Assembly (NCBI GenBank): GCA_051453625.1
Contig: JBOZIK010000001.1
Coordinates: 201,072,552 to 201,104,024 of the forward strand
Direction of reading: 5' to 3'
Source: Welwitschia mirabilis
Taxonomy: Eukaryota > Gnetophyta > Gnetopsida > Welwitschiales
DNA length: 31,473 bases
In this document: in pieces, positions 22,166 through 31,473 of the stretch
Numbering within the stretch: the first letter of the stretch is position 1
How the letters are laid out: every line of letters begins with the position of its first letter
The notes under the pieces: generated by a model
What the model saw: only the letters and a program-made list of their open reading frames with translations
Told to the model about the DNA's origin: nothing
The model's database searches: none
Program-made: the position numbers and the translations under genes

Positions 22166-22193
22166 TATCATCTCCTCTATCATCTAGACGGCA
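22166..22193. repeat. Stem-loop motif, copy 5 (W1 leader)
   Basis: TATCATCT at 22166-22173 and AGACGGCA at 22186-22193 flank the 12-base loop CCTCTATCATCT. Six of eight positions still pair. Another core, ATCATCTAGATGAT, occurs near 22290. Confidence 0.5.
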
Positions 22194-23046
22194 TTGAAAG
22201 ATTACTGATAATTGTTTATATTCTAGTTTTTAGTGATTCTATTTTCCAGTTTCTCTATTTTTTTTTTCTATTTTCTTATTGTCTAAGATATCATCTAGAT
22301 GATGAACAAGAGGACGAATAGGCGGACATTTTTCTAAGCATGCGAGGATGTGATAAAATCTAATGAAAAGATAAAATATCTAATGGAATAAAGCTTAATT
22401 AGAAAAATATCAGAAAAGGCTTTTTAAAAGAAAAATAAAATAAGTATGCACACCCTAGGTATGTAATTTTGAAGATTTAAATAATTTATTTTGGCATTTG
22501 TAATTTTAGAACCAAACTAAAAATAATATAATAGAAAAAAACTCATTTTATCTCCTTCTTATTAATGAGTAATATTTCTTAATATAAACATGATAGAACC
22601 CTCTAGCTTAAATGTGAAGGTTATCATAAGAGAGATAATTGCTTGAAATAGATGTGAAAGATAAAAATATTATAACATATCTTCTAATAATGATCTAGAA
22701 CTTAAAATCAAGAATTCTTCTTGTTCATCCTTCTCATTCACTACTAAGAATAATGATAAAAGGCCATTATAAGAAATATTGGTTGAAATAAGAGCTTAAG
22801 AAAGGGATAGCAAACATAGAAATTCTAAGAATAATAGAAATAGAACACTTAGATAAATATTTCAAGAACAAGTATAGGGAACTTCAAATGATGTTTAGAC
22901 TAGAATCCCTTCCTCTTATTTAAACTTCTTATTTTTTCCCTCCTTCTTTTTAAACTTCAAATGAAATTGATAATAATGATTTGCAACATTTTAGGAATTT
23001 CACCTCATCTAATGAAACATCCTATAATCATTTTAGTAAATCCAAA

Positions 23047-23196
23047 CCATCTTCCATGAGTCATTATGAAGAACAACCATCTTCCATGAGTTATTTTGAA
23101 GAAAAATCATCTTTCGTGGATTATTATGAATAACAATCATCTCCCTTCCATTATTATGAAGAAGAAGATCTATCTACCACAAGTTACTATGAAGAA
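23047..23196 (+). repeat. 30-base coding minisatellite in W1
   Basis: Units begin at 23047, 23077, 23107 and 23137 with exactly 30-base spacing, plus a degenerate fifth unit from about 23170. The unit codes for (P/S)SSMSHYEEQ-like decapeptides. The first two units share CCATCTTCCATGAG. W2 has only about two units at the same place (27556-27612). Confidence 0.85.
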
Positions 23197-23565
23197 ATAA
23201 ATAACTCAGTAATAAAAATGCTTAAGAAAATGAAAATTAGGCAAGAATATAAAAATAAAAACTTAGAAAATTTAATTGGAATGTTTTAATAAAATTTATT
23301 ACAAATTTAATAATCTCAAGGTTCTTTTATGCAACAAATCTATACTACTATGTTTCACTTTTAGAAAAATGAGGAGAACTTGGAAATAATAAGTAATAAT
23401 AATTCTTACTTCAACATATAGAATGAAAGTATGGATCAACCTACAACATCAAACTTATTAGGAGATGAACAACAAAAAAAAATAATTATTTAACTCTATT
23501 ATTTGATAATAAGGATGAAGATGATTATTTTTTAGATGATGAGCTACGTTATAATCCTATTCAAT

Positions 23566-23575
23566 NNNNNNNNNN
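23566..23575. other. Run of 10 N
   Basis: A short unresolved stretch inside the W1 frame, before an A-rich run. It may mark a homopolymer sequencing problem. Confidence 0.95.
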
Positions 23576-25360
23576 AAAAAAGAATTAACTCATCAAAAAT
23601 CTAATAATTATTTAAACCATGATAAACATAATGATCACATTTCTCCTTTTGGTGAATTTAATGAATTAGAAAATAATAACATATAACAAGATGATGAGGA
23701 TGATGAGGAAGAAGAGGATGATGACAATGATATTGAAATATTAGATCATATCCTTGAATTTCATTTACTTTGTGATGAGGATGGATTTTATCCCTTAAAT
23801 GAAGTTTAACATATGAGATTAAATGAGAATTTAAGTAATGAAATAAAATTAATGGAGAATTTACATTATGAAAAAAGTTACCCACCCTTATCATCTGGAT
23901 AACAAGCCGAGATGAGAGTCAGTAATAATAATTCAATAATAAAAAACAAGGATTATAGTTTAGAATTAATAGAATTATTCAACAAAGAGGAAGAATAGTC
24001 AACTCAAGAAATAGCAAAAAAATCGTCCATTACATAATAAGAAATTTTCTTTCTATGATCTTTTTAATAATCTTTTTGAGAAATCCTTCAACTTAGAAAA
24101 TGAAAATAATCATCAACAAAATAATAATGAGCTTAATAAATAAGAGAAAGATATAATCAATTATATTAATAAAGACAATGAAGAAGAGAAAGATATTGTC
24201 AAAGAAAATAAAAAGAACATTCAGCCAAGTAATGATGAAATCAGTAATGAGGAGGAGAAGAATAAAGATGAACCATGTGAAAATCAAATAAATTTAATGG
24301 AGAATAAATGTATTCCTTCTAATGAAATAAACCAACTTAAAGAGTTTACTCATGCTTCTCCATTACTTTCACTTATACTTCCATGTAAAACCTCAAATAA
24401 CATTCCTCCTTCTGGTTCTAATTTTACATTATCTTATGATCTTGACAATGATAACCTTTTTCTCTCTCTTTTATTTGAACATTTAAGTAATTCTTCAAGT
24501 CACTTCTCTATCCTTAAATTTAATGAAATACATCACCTTTAGAAGTCTACATCAAAAATCTCTCAGTAGTTTCCTTTTAAAACTCCATGTACTATAAAAA
24601 GTAACATCTTTTCCTCTTTTATAAAGTCCACTCTACCTTGTGCTTTTAATGACTAGTCCTTTTAAAAATAAAACTTAGGATATTTGGGAACTCTAAATTG
24701 TGGAAAACCTTATCTTCTTAATTCAAATCCATGCTTTGAATTAAACATTAAGGATATTCTTAAATATGTTAAATGTATCTTAATAACTCACCTAAAGAAG
24801 TTTCTTTTAAAGCCTTGGATATTAAATAATACTATTAATGTCACCCATGTTTAATATCAGGCTTTGAATGAGATATATATTTTAAATTCTTTACATCATA
24901 AGTTTGCTGAGACATTGTTTTTTCATGAATTATATAAATTCTTTATCTCTTATATTGCTACTAAATATTATAAAGACAAAATGCCATTTGGTCATGTTAA
25001 TTAAAAAAGTCTTTATTTATTTAATGAAAATTAATATTTGTAATTAAATAATATAAATATTATTAATCTTATAAACATTCTAAAAATCTCTTAAAATCTT
25101 CTTGGATACTTTCTTTGAGTACTTTCTTCTATGCACTATGATGAAATTCATGCTTTATGTTTTTTAATAAGGGATTATTCTTTAATAAGATCTATCAGTT
25201 CTTTCTCTCTTCATTAAAATATAAAATTTATGCTATCAAAGTTTTATCCTTTTATTATTTTTATCTCCTATTTATTTTACTAAAAAATGATTGTATACCT
25301 TTTATATTTTATCAATTGGTAAATATTTAGTTTGGTCCTTATTTTCTGAGAGATGCATGT

Positions 25361-26688
25361 TGTGATACCATTTTGTAGGAATTTGGTGGTGTATTTGAAG
25401 TGCTTTTGTAGGAAATTTATGTTGGTTTACATGTAATTCTAATGATTATGAAGAGTCAATGGGATGATCATAAAAACATGTAATTCCTAACATATTTGGA
25501 GGTATTTTAGCCATGTTTTGGTACTTAATGTATTAAAGGAAGCTCAATGATAAAGAAGGCTGATTTGCTTTAGCTAGAGAGCTTTTAAAGAATGTCATTC
25601 CCACTATTGTTTTCATGATAGATAAGACAATAGCATTGTATTATTCCATTGTGATAGCAACATGGATTAGAGCTTAGAGGCAATAAAGCCTCTTTTCTAA
25701 TGAGGTTTCATCTCCATTATCATTTCCATGACATGAGGGATAATAACACAACTCAAGCCAATTGTGAGACTAGTTACAGAGCCAAAAGCTGATGATTTAT
25801 TTATTATTATGGGGCATCGTCCTTAGTTTCATCCCCACGATAGTTAGAATGATAACATTTTTATATAAGAGGGATTGAATTATCTCATAATAGGGTTATG
25901 CATCCCACCTGAGCTACTACGATTTCTTCTCCAAATTCTAGGGTTATAGTTCTAGAACTTTTAATGTAAAACTATAAATACCTCCCTTGTTCTTACTTCT
26001 CATTTATCTTTTATATCCAATGTTCTTGTGACATAAGACTGAAGGATAAGAGGTTCATCTAATAGCCACAGAGATAAGTCACCTTAGTGTTGGGATGAGT
26101 ATCCTCCATTAGAAAGCTGCTACTTTATGGTAAGTGGATGTAAAATTTTTATGATCAATTCAAATACTATTTTCACTACAATTGTATTTATATTTCTTAT
26201 GGTTTAAGTTGATTATAATTAGTGATGGTTCTATAATTTATCTAGAGGATAAGGGCAACCTTTGTTAAGGTTGAAGTCATTATTTTAGAATTGCATTATT
26301 ATTTAATTTAAATTTCATATTGCATTATTCATATTTTATTTGACAATTTTAATAGCTTTCTTCCTAGTTAATTTAAGTTATACATAAAAACTTCTTATGA
26401 TAGGAGGATTAATATCAAAGTAGAACTCATCCCATTTGCATTTTATTTCATTACATTTCATCTTTCATCTTGCATTACATTTTGCATTATTGTTTACTTT
26501 TATTTGTTAAAAGAAAAAAGACCAAAAATACTCTTGGATATCAATTCATTAACTTAAAGCCTAGTATCTTCAATGCATTATGACATTCAGGTTAACTATC
26601 ATTTATATTAGTATGTGTTTTATTACAAGTATTTTGATTTATAGGTTGTCTAAAGGACTTAAGAATTACATAAATTCACATCATAACA
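25361..26688 (+). repeat. 5' LTR of element W2
   Basis: This begins TGTGATACCATTTTGTAGG and ends ...CATAACA. The end context (TAAATTCACATCATAACATTTTAC, given here in two parts: TAAATTCACATC and ATAACATTTTAC) aligns with W1 and X. Length about 1.33 kb. It carries variant stem-loop cores with CCATGA in place of CTAGATGA, for example near 25710 and 25830. Confidence 0.8.
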
Positions 26689-26691
26689 TTT

Positions 26692-26709
26692 TACTACCAT
26701 TACTAGAAA
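26692..26709 (+). other. Primer-binding site of element W2 (decayed tRNA-Asp type)
   Basis: TACTACCATTACTAGAAA lines up base for base with the W1 site. Most differences from the tRNA-Asp complement are G to A or C to T. On its own it would not be recognisable; the alignment with W1 supports it. Confidence 0.65.
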
Positions 26710-27257
26710 AGGCTGTAAGGAGCTAGAGGATTATCACTATCTAGATAACTATCTCAAATTTTAGTTTAAGTTATTTATTTAAAATAGTTTTGTATTTTTA
26801 TTTGTAGTTTAGTAGGTTGATCTTTGTAATGTTTTGTTTTCCTTAGTTTTAGTATTATCATCCCCTCTATCATACCCATGACACTGAGGATGAAAGTTTA
26901 GATTTTTAGATTTTTTACAAGTTTTTTTAGGGTTTTATATTTCTGGGTTTTATAGCATAGTAATATGTCATTTTCACTATCATTCCCATGATACCTAGGT
27001 TGACAGTGACCATTTTTTTCCTCGTATAGTTTATTCTTCTATTTCATAGTTTTTCTTTTTATTTATAGTAATTCTGTTAGTTATTTTCATGATAATTAAA
27101 ATAATAGTCATTACAAATTTTCTTGAGTATTAAGAATCAAAAATTTTGATAAAACAATAAAATATTAAACACAAAAGAACTTGATCATTATTATGTACTT
27201 ATCTTCTTTATCATCTTAAAATAAAATTCTCTTATTTCATTCTTCTCAATTGCTTTG
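26710..27257 (+). other. Untranslated leader of element W2
   Basis: No reading frame. It opens with GGCTGTAAGGAGCTAGAGG, as in X. Variant stem-loop cores occur at about 26866-26895 and 26965-26995, the latter with TATCAT-TCCC-ATGATA as perfect 6-base arms. Confidence 0.6.
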
Positions 27258-28990
27258 ATGAATGGTAATAGAAGGACTAGTAGGGAACTTCTTTCTAAAA
27301 GGAGAAGAAACTTGAAAAATTCTAAGGACAATAGTAATAAAACACTTCAAGAAATTTTTTTGGAGAGAGGAAGAATAATACAAAATGATGTTGAGAGTAG
27401 GAAATAGGACTCTTTCTCTTTCCAACCTTCTTATTCTTTCTCCTCTTCTTTTTCAGACCTCATATAGAAATAACAATGAATATTCTCCACATTTTAAGGA
27501 TTCCACCTCATTTAAACAAACTTCTTATAATCATTTTTATTAATCTCAATAATTTTGCATGCATTACTATGAAGAAGAATCATCCTTTGTAACTTACTCT
27601 GAGGAGGAAAATGATATATTAAAAGAAATAATTAATGAAATAAAGAAAAACCAAGAAAGCATCAATAAGTACCTAGAAAGTTTAGTTGAAATATTATAAT
27701 AAATAATATTACAAACTCAAGGTGTTTTTATAACACAACATCCTTAAAACTGTCCTACTTCATCCTACCTTGAGGAAAATGAAGAGAACTTAGAAACAAA
27801 TGATAATGATTCTTGATTTTAAATAGAAAATGAAATTTTAGATCAAACTTCAACATCCTACTCATTAGGAGATGAGAAAAGAAGAGATAACAATAACTTA
27901 ACTCAATATTTCAATAATCAAGATGAGGATGACTATTTATTAAAAAATGATATTGAGGTATTAGATTATATTCCTGTCATCCATTTACTTCTAGATGAAG
28001 AATATATCTATGGAGAATCTAAAAACTTTATAATCAATGATGAATATGATGCTCTTATTTCTCTTGGTGATCTTTTCAATGAATCCAATAATTTAGAGAA
28101 TGAAAGCAATATTTAATAAGAGAAGGAATATCTAGTCACATAAAATAACAAGAAAAGTGAAGAAATAAACTAGGAAAATAAGGATAAAGATAATAGTAAA
28201 GAAATTGATCATAATGAGGGACCCATAGAGATTTATTCAAACTTTATAAAGGATAGACTTATTAATTTTATCCATACTTCTACATCCTTTCCACCTATGC
28301 CTTCATGTACAACTTTAAATCACATCCTTTCTTTCACTTATACTTTCATTTCAATTACCTTATGATCTTGATAATGATAACCTTTCTCCATATATTCCAA
28401 TTAAAGCTTCATATAATTATCAAGGTTATGTTCCTTTCCTTGACTTTCATAAAACTCATAATTTTGAAGAGTCTATTTCTGCTATCTCTCAATCTCTTCC
28501 TTTTAAAAATCCATGTGATACTTCAAGTAACATTCTTTATTTTTCTATCAAGTCCACTTTATCTTATTCTTTTAATAATTATTTTTTTCAAAATTATGAT
28601 TTGGAATATCTTGGAATTTTAAATTAGGGTAAATCTTATCTTAGAATTGAATGTTAAGAAGCTTCTGAAACTTATTAAACATTCTCAAAATCCCTTAAAA
28701 ACTTCTTGGATCCATTCTTTGAGTAGTACCTTAAATAAATTATATAATAATACTCATGGTTTATAATGTTTTAATAGGAGATTATTTTTCAATGAAATTT
28801 ATCGCTTTTTTATCTCTTATTTGGATTTTAAAATTTACGCTATCAAAGTTTTATCATTTTACTTTTTTTTTCCTCCAGTTTATTTTACTTAAAAATGATT
28901 GTATACCCTTTATGTTTTATCAATTAGTTTTTACTTGGTTTAACCCTTATTTTTATAAAAAAAATACAATACCTAAGTGCACCTTCTACA
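27258..28990 (+). pseudogene. Unknown long frame of element W2
   Basis: This is the homologue of the W1 frame and better for locating its start: ATG at 27258 opens MNGNRRTSRELLSKRRR, followed by NSKDNSNKTLQEIFLERGR, then a stop where W1 has Gln or similar. Next come a Ser/Phe-rich part, YYEEESSFVTYSEEEND (about two repeat units), a helical line KEIINEIKKNQESINKYL, acidic DEDDYLLKND, LISLGDLFNESNNLENESN, and SYDLDNDNL (about 28360-28385). Then come YQGYVPFLDFHKTHNFEE and LEYLGIL. Compared with W1 it lacks the part around KDKMPFGHVN (deleted near 28650). The basic start could bind nucleic acid, but that is only inference. No known domain is recognised. Confidence 0.55.
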
Positions 28991-29004
28991 CAACTAGTTA
29001 AATC

Positions 29005-29115
29005 TCTTAATGGTTAGGTCCCTATCTTTTAGACAAAGTACATCTAAAATGGCTTAGTTGAAACCTCTAATTTAAACACTTAAGAAATTTAAAAGTTAAT
29101 GGATAGAAGGTAAAA
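29005..29115 (+). pseudogene. Integrase C-terminal remnant of element W2
   Basis: In the frame starting at 29011 the sequence reads WLGPYLLDKVH, then after a shift NGLVETSNLNT, and after another shift FK and VNG at about 29086-29103. This follows the Athila-type integrase tail, RW.GP(F/Y).V..V.P.GAVE ... FKVNG.RLK. No integrase core or RT precedes it, so pol has been deleted except for its tail. This ties the W elements to an Athila-like parent. Confidence 0.6.
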
Positions 29116-30464
29116 AATAATTGAAATATCTATTGATTAAACCTTAAACATGATAGAAGCACTTGTGTTAAAATTTTCCTCTTACCATTATTTAAATTCT
29201 TCCTTAACTAATTCTTATGGTAAATATCATGCTATCACTTAAACATCTTTAATTTGACTAATGTTTTAATTTATAAATTTACCATGATTAGTTAATATTT
29301 TAATTGGAAATTCTAAATAATAATATTAGATTCATCTAATCTTAAGACATTTATAAATCTATGAACTTCATTTTAAAGAAAGATGCCTTAGATTCTTTTA
29401 TTCTCTCTTAAAGATGTAAGTCTTTAGTTGCTTAGGGGTGTTCTTTCTTGTTTTCCATCTCATTACTTCATTTTTATTCTTATGAGTACTTAGCCATGTG
29501 AAATTTATTTTTTCACTACTAAACAAAAAAATTATGATCATGATCTTTTGTATCTAAACTAAAATCATGATTACCATGATTTCCTATCACAAGCGTACTA
29601 GGGTAAATTTTCCTAAGAGGGGCCTTTGGTAGTGTGATATAATAGCTATGGAAACTCCACTAAGGGGTCAACTAGCCATGCTATATGGGTTCTTACTTCT
29701 TTAATAGTGGTTGCACTTCCCTCATCATAGAAAAATAATTTTTGCTTAAAGGCTATGGGATCAGTGATATCCCTTGTATCATTAGAGGTATTGCTAGTTT
29801 TCTAGACTTATTTTTCATATTGTACTTTCACATGGTTATTTTACTTTTTTGAATTTTGATGTTTTTTTGGGGTATGAACAAGTGAGTTTATTTTTAAATA
29901 TATTCTGCTCTTATCATTCCTTAATTGAAAACATTAGACATACTTAGTTTCATCATAATCATTGCCTATTAAAATGGAACTTTATGGGTTATTACATTAT
30001 GTCATGCATTATTATCAAATGATTTTATGATTTCTACCAAGGGACTTTACTAGGGTGGAATTTTGAGTAAGTTAACAATCTTATTCATGTTCCTAGTTAT
30101 TCATTCTAATTCTTTTTTTCTTAATTATTATATTTTGAATTTTCAAAGTCATTTACATATCTTTTTCCACATAATAATTAGGACTTAATCATTTGGTAGT
30201 TTTCTAGTTGTATTTGTATTTTCACTCATAGTTTTTATTTATAAGGGTTGTTTTTCTTTTAGCATTTTAATTGATGCATTTCTTTCACTTTGATTGATGT
30301 CTTCCTTTTATTTTATGGTAATGTTGTTTTTTATTTTCATTTCTTTATTTTTAATTTTGCATACATCCACTTACAAAATCTTAAATTCTTATTGAGTTTG
30401 AGGTATGTTCAAGAAGTTATTCTTAACATTGCTTCCTTCTCCTTAATGCATTATTAGGGTCTCA

Positions 30465-31473
30465 TAAGTATTTTTTACCATGATCATGTTATTCAAAATA
30501 ATTCTTCAATTTTTATCTTCTTCCTGATGTTCTACTATTTTCTAATTCTTTACTACTTTCAGAATTTTTCTAGGTTTTCCTATCCTTTCAACATCTCACT
30601 TAATCAGTGTTGTTCCATGTATTTCATCTCCATGATAGTAAGGATGACAATCATCCTTTTAGCTCTATTACAATCTAGGATGTCTTTCTTCACCTATTAG
30701 GATGATTTGGGGGTGGGTATAGGATACTTTTTTAAGCTTATTCTGAGATATTAAGCAAAAATTTTGAATTTAAAAGGATCATTTTTTAGCTTTTATGATA
30801 CATGTTTTAGAACACCTAAAACATCTTGAACAAGGAAAAGAATGTTATGATTACTCTTTGCATTTTATTCCTTATAGAATATATTAATGCATCATTTTGA
30901 GTTATCACTACTTAGTTTTACATATCAGTTTTAGTATCACTATTTCAAATTATGCATACACATTATCATTTTCCAAATTATCATTATTACATTTTATGAT
31001 TTATTTTTGTGTATAGCATTCATTTGTTACATTGTGATGTGTTTAAGTATGGGGCTTATGAATATGTTAGTATTTATATCAGTTAATTAGTTTTTAATAA
31101 CTATTCCTGCCTAGCAAAAANNNNNNNNNNNNNNNNNNNNNNNNNNNNNNNNNNNNNNNNNNNNNNNNNNNNNNNNNNNNNNNNNNNNNNNNNNNNNNNN
31201 NNNNNNNNNNNNNNNNNNNNACCATTTTTACATAAGTTTCTTTTCATCATGATTATGTTTTTCAGGATATTTCTTCATTTTTTACCTTATTTCTACTTTT
31301 TTGCTACTTTTTTATTGCTTACATTTGATCATTGTCATCTCACATCTGTCATCCTCATGACAGATAGGATGATCGTTATTGTTTTTACTCTATTCAATCC
31401 AAGATGTCTTGGTTCACCTGTGGGAGGGTAAGATACCTTTCTAGGCATTATTTTTGAGATATTAAGTAAACAT
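30465..31473 (+). repeat. Two diverged direct repeats in the W2 3' region
   Basis: The stretch from about 30478 (CATGATCATGTTATTCAAAA) to about 30770 aligns with 31246 (CATGATTATGTTTTTCAGGA) to 31473. Both copies share, in order, a C/T-rich line, a stem-loop-like core (CCATGATAGTAAGGATGA; CTCATGACAGATAGGATGA), GATGTCTT followed by TTCACCT, a G-rich line (GGGGGTGGGTATAGGATAC; GTGGGAGGGTAAGATAC) and GAGATATTAAG. The spacing is about 770 bases but includes the 100-N gap, so the true spacing is unknown. Confidence 0.65.
31121..31220. other. 100-N assembly gap
   Basis: This placeholder gap lies between the two direct repeats of the W2 3' region. Repeats on both sides make a mis-join or collapsed copy plausible. 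Confidence 0.95.

Larger units (their letters stand above)
21887..22590 (+). other. Untranslated leader of element W1
   Basis: This is T-rich with no frame of note. It contains three stem-loop-type motifs (22051, 22166 and about 22288). The start aligns with the leaders of W2 and X. Confidence 0.65.
20648..25360 (+). mobile_element. Element W1: non-autonomous gypsy element of the X LTR family
   Basis: The order is 5' LTR, tRNA-Asp PBS, leader, and a long decayed frame I do not recognise, ending in what looks like an integrase C-terminal remnant at about 25331-25355, where W2 cuts in. No gag, protease or RT of the X type is found. It inserted into element B at 20647/20648, with left flank ACTAT. 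Its 3' LTR should lie to the right of the window, beyond W2. Confidence 0.75.
22591..25360 (+). pseudogene. Unknown long frame of element W1, ending in an integrase scrap
   Basis: This was probably a single long reading frame, now cut by stops, shifts and 10 Ns. In order: a basic, Arg/Lys/Asn-rich N-terminal part with NSKNNRNRTL (about 22820-22850); a Ser/aromatic part; a 30-base repeat (23047-23196) coding SSMSHYEEQ-like units; a very acidic stretch at about 23690-23740 with runs of Asp and Glu; a Lys/Glu/Asn-rich stretch (24100-24270); and SYDLDNDNLF (about 24430). An open piece at 24297-24542 encodes 81 residues. Later comes FHELYKFF, then KDKMPFGHVN (about 24975-25005). The last part, GGTCCTTATTTTCTG at about 25334, resembles the integrase C-terminal GPY line seen in W2. 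I do not recognise the main frame; it replaces gag and pol of X. Confidence 0.55.
25361..31473 (+). mobile_element. Element W2: second non-autonomous gypsy element (5' part)
   Basis: LTR, PBS, leader, the same unknown frame as W1, an integrase C-terminal remnant and a long 3' non-coding region. It starts directly after the integrase scrap of W1, with left flank CATGT, in the same orientation. Nested insertion is the simplest reading. Unequal recombination between two tandem copies is possible. Its 3' LTR is not in the window. Confidence 0.7.
29116..31473 (+). other. 3' non-coding region of element W2
   Basis: No convincing frame is seen. The area after pol in Athila/Tat elements often holds an env-like frame or tandem repeats; here only repeats are suggested. 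Lines resembling AAGTTTGGGGTATG occur at about 29866, 30400 and 31046. A duplicated segment is listed separately. The region continues past the window edge without a visible polypurine tract and LTR start. Short frames here are T-rich and not gene-like. Confidence 0.45.

Noticed and set aside
23658-23894. Minus-strand His/Leu-rich frame
   Set aside because: It is antisense to the Asp/Glu-rich part of the W1 frame.
24093-24287. Minus-strand frame of Ile/Phe-rich, membrane-like sequence
   Set aside because: It is the reverse of the A+G-rich acidic coding part of the W1 frame, so the hydrophobic look is an artefact.
28305-28622. 105-codon Phe/Ile/Leu-rich frame
   Set aside because: It is a shifted frame over the W2 unknown protein; the homologous line SYDLDNDNL is in another frame.
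29116-30460. An env-like gene in the W2 3' region
   Set aside because: No frame with a signal peptide, membrane segment or homologous line could be supported; the T-rich sequence gives hydrophobic translations by chance.

Overview
This is a stretch of plant nuclear DNA made almost wholly of old, decayed LTR retrotransposons. The evidence is: A+T-rich sequence with no intact gene; primer-binding sites (PBS) matching plant tRNA-Asp and initiator tRNA-Met; and remnants of Athila/Tat-type and Tekay/Del-type Ty3/gypsy elements and a Sirevirus-like Ty1/copia element. I cannot name the species. No host gene, tRNA or rRNA gene, CRISPR array or bacterial feature is visible. Short open frames here are fragments of broken retrotransposon genes or chance.

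The window reads best as a nested stack of seven elements, which I label for convenience. The core is Z (13933-16249, minus), a chromovirus pol fragment with RT, RNase H and integrase. On its left side Z is cut by X (8321-13932, minus), an Athila-like gypsy element showing a 5' LTR, tRNA-Asp PBS, gag, protease and RT. X is cut inside RT by A (864-8320, minus), a copia element with both LTRs and a gag but no visible pol. A is cut inside its 3' LTR by Y (1-863, minus), the start of another LTR of the X family. On its right side Z is cut inside RT by B (16250-20647, minus), a second copy of the A family. B is cut by W1 (20648-25360, plus), a gypsy element with an X-family LTR. W1 is cut, in what looks like an integrase C-terminal remnant, by W2 (25361-31473, plus), a sister copy. 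The other ends of X, Y, B, W1 and W2 lie outside the window.

X, Y, W1 and W2 share one LTR family, and the three PBS visible (X, W1, W2) are all of tRNA-Asp type. X carries ordinary Athila-like gag, protease and RT. W1 and W2 carry instead a long acidic, Asn/Ser-rich reading frame that I do not recognise, followed by a scrap of integrase, so they look like non-autonomous partners of X. A and B also look non-autonomous: where pol should be they carry a frame with a short (K/R)EFYxNIHEI motif, and A has a Sirevirus-like gag with two zinc knuckles.

The most unusual signals are the unknown W frame with its 30-base repeat, a recurring stem-loop motif (8-base arms, 12-base loop) in the gypsy LTRs and leaders, and the composite internal region of A and B. 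There are five runs of N; at least one 100-N gap is flanked by the same 48 bases on both sides, which points to an assembly error.
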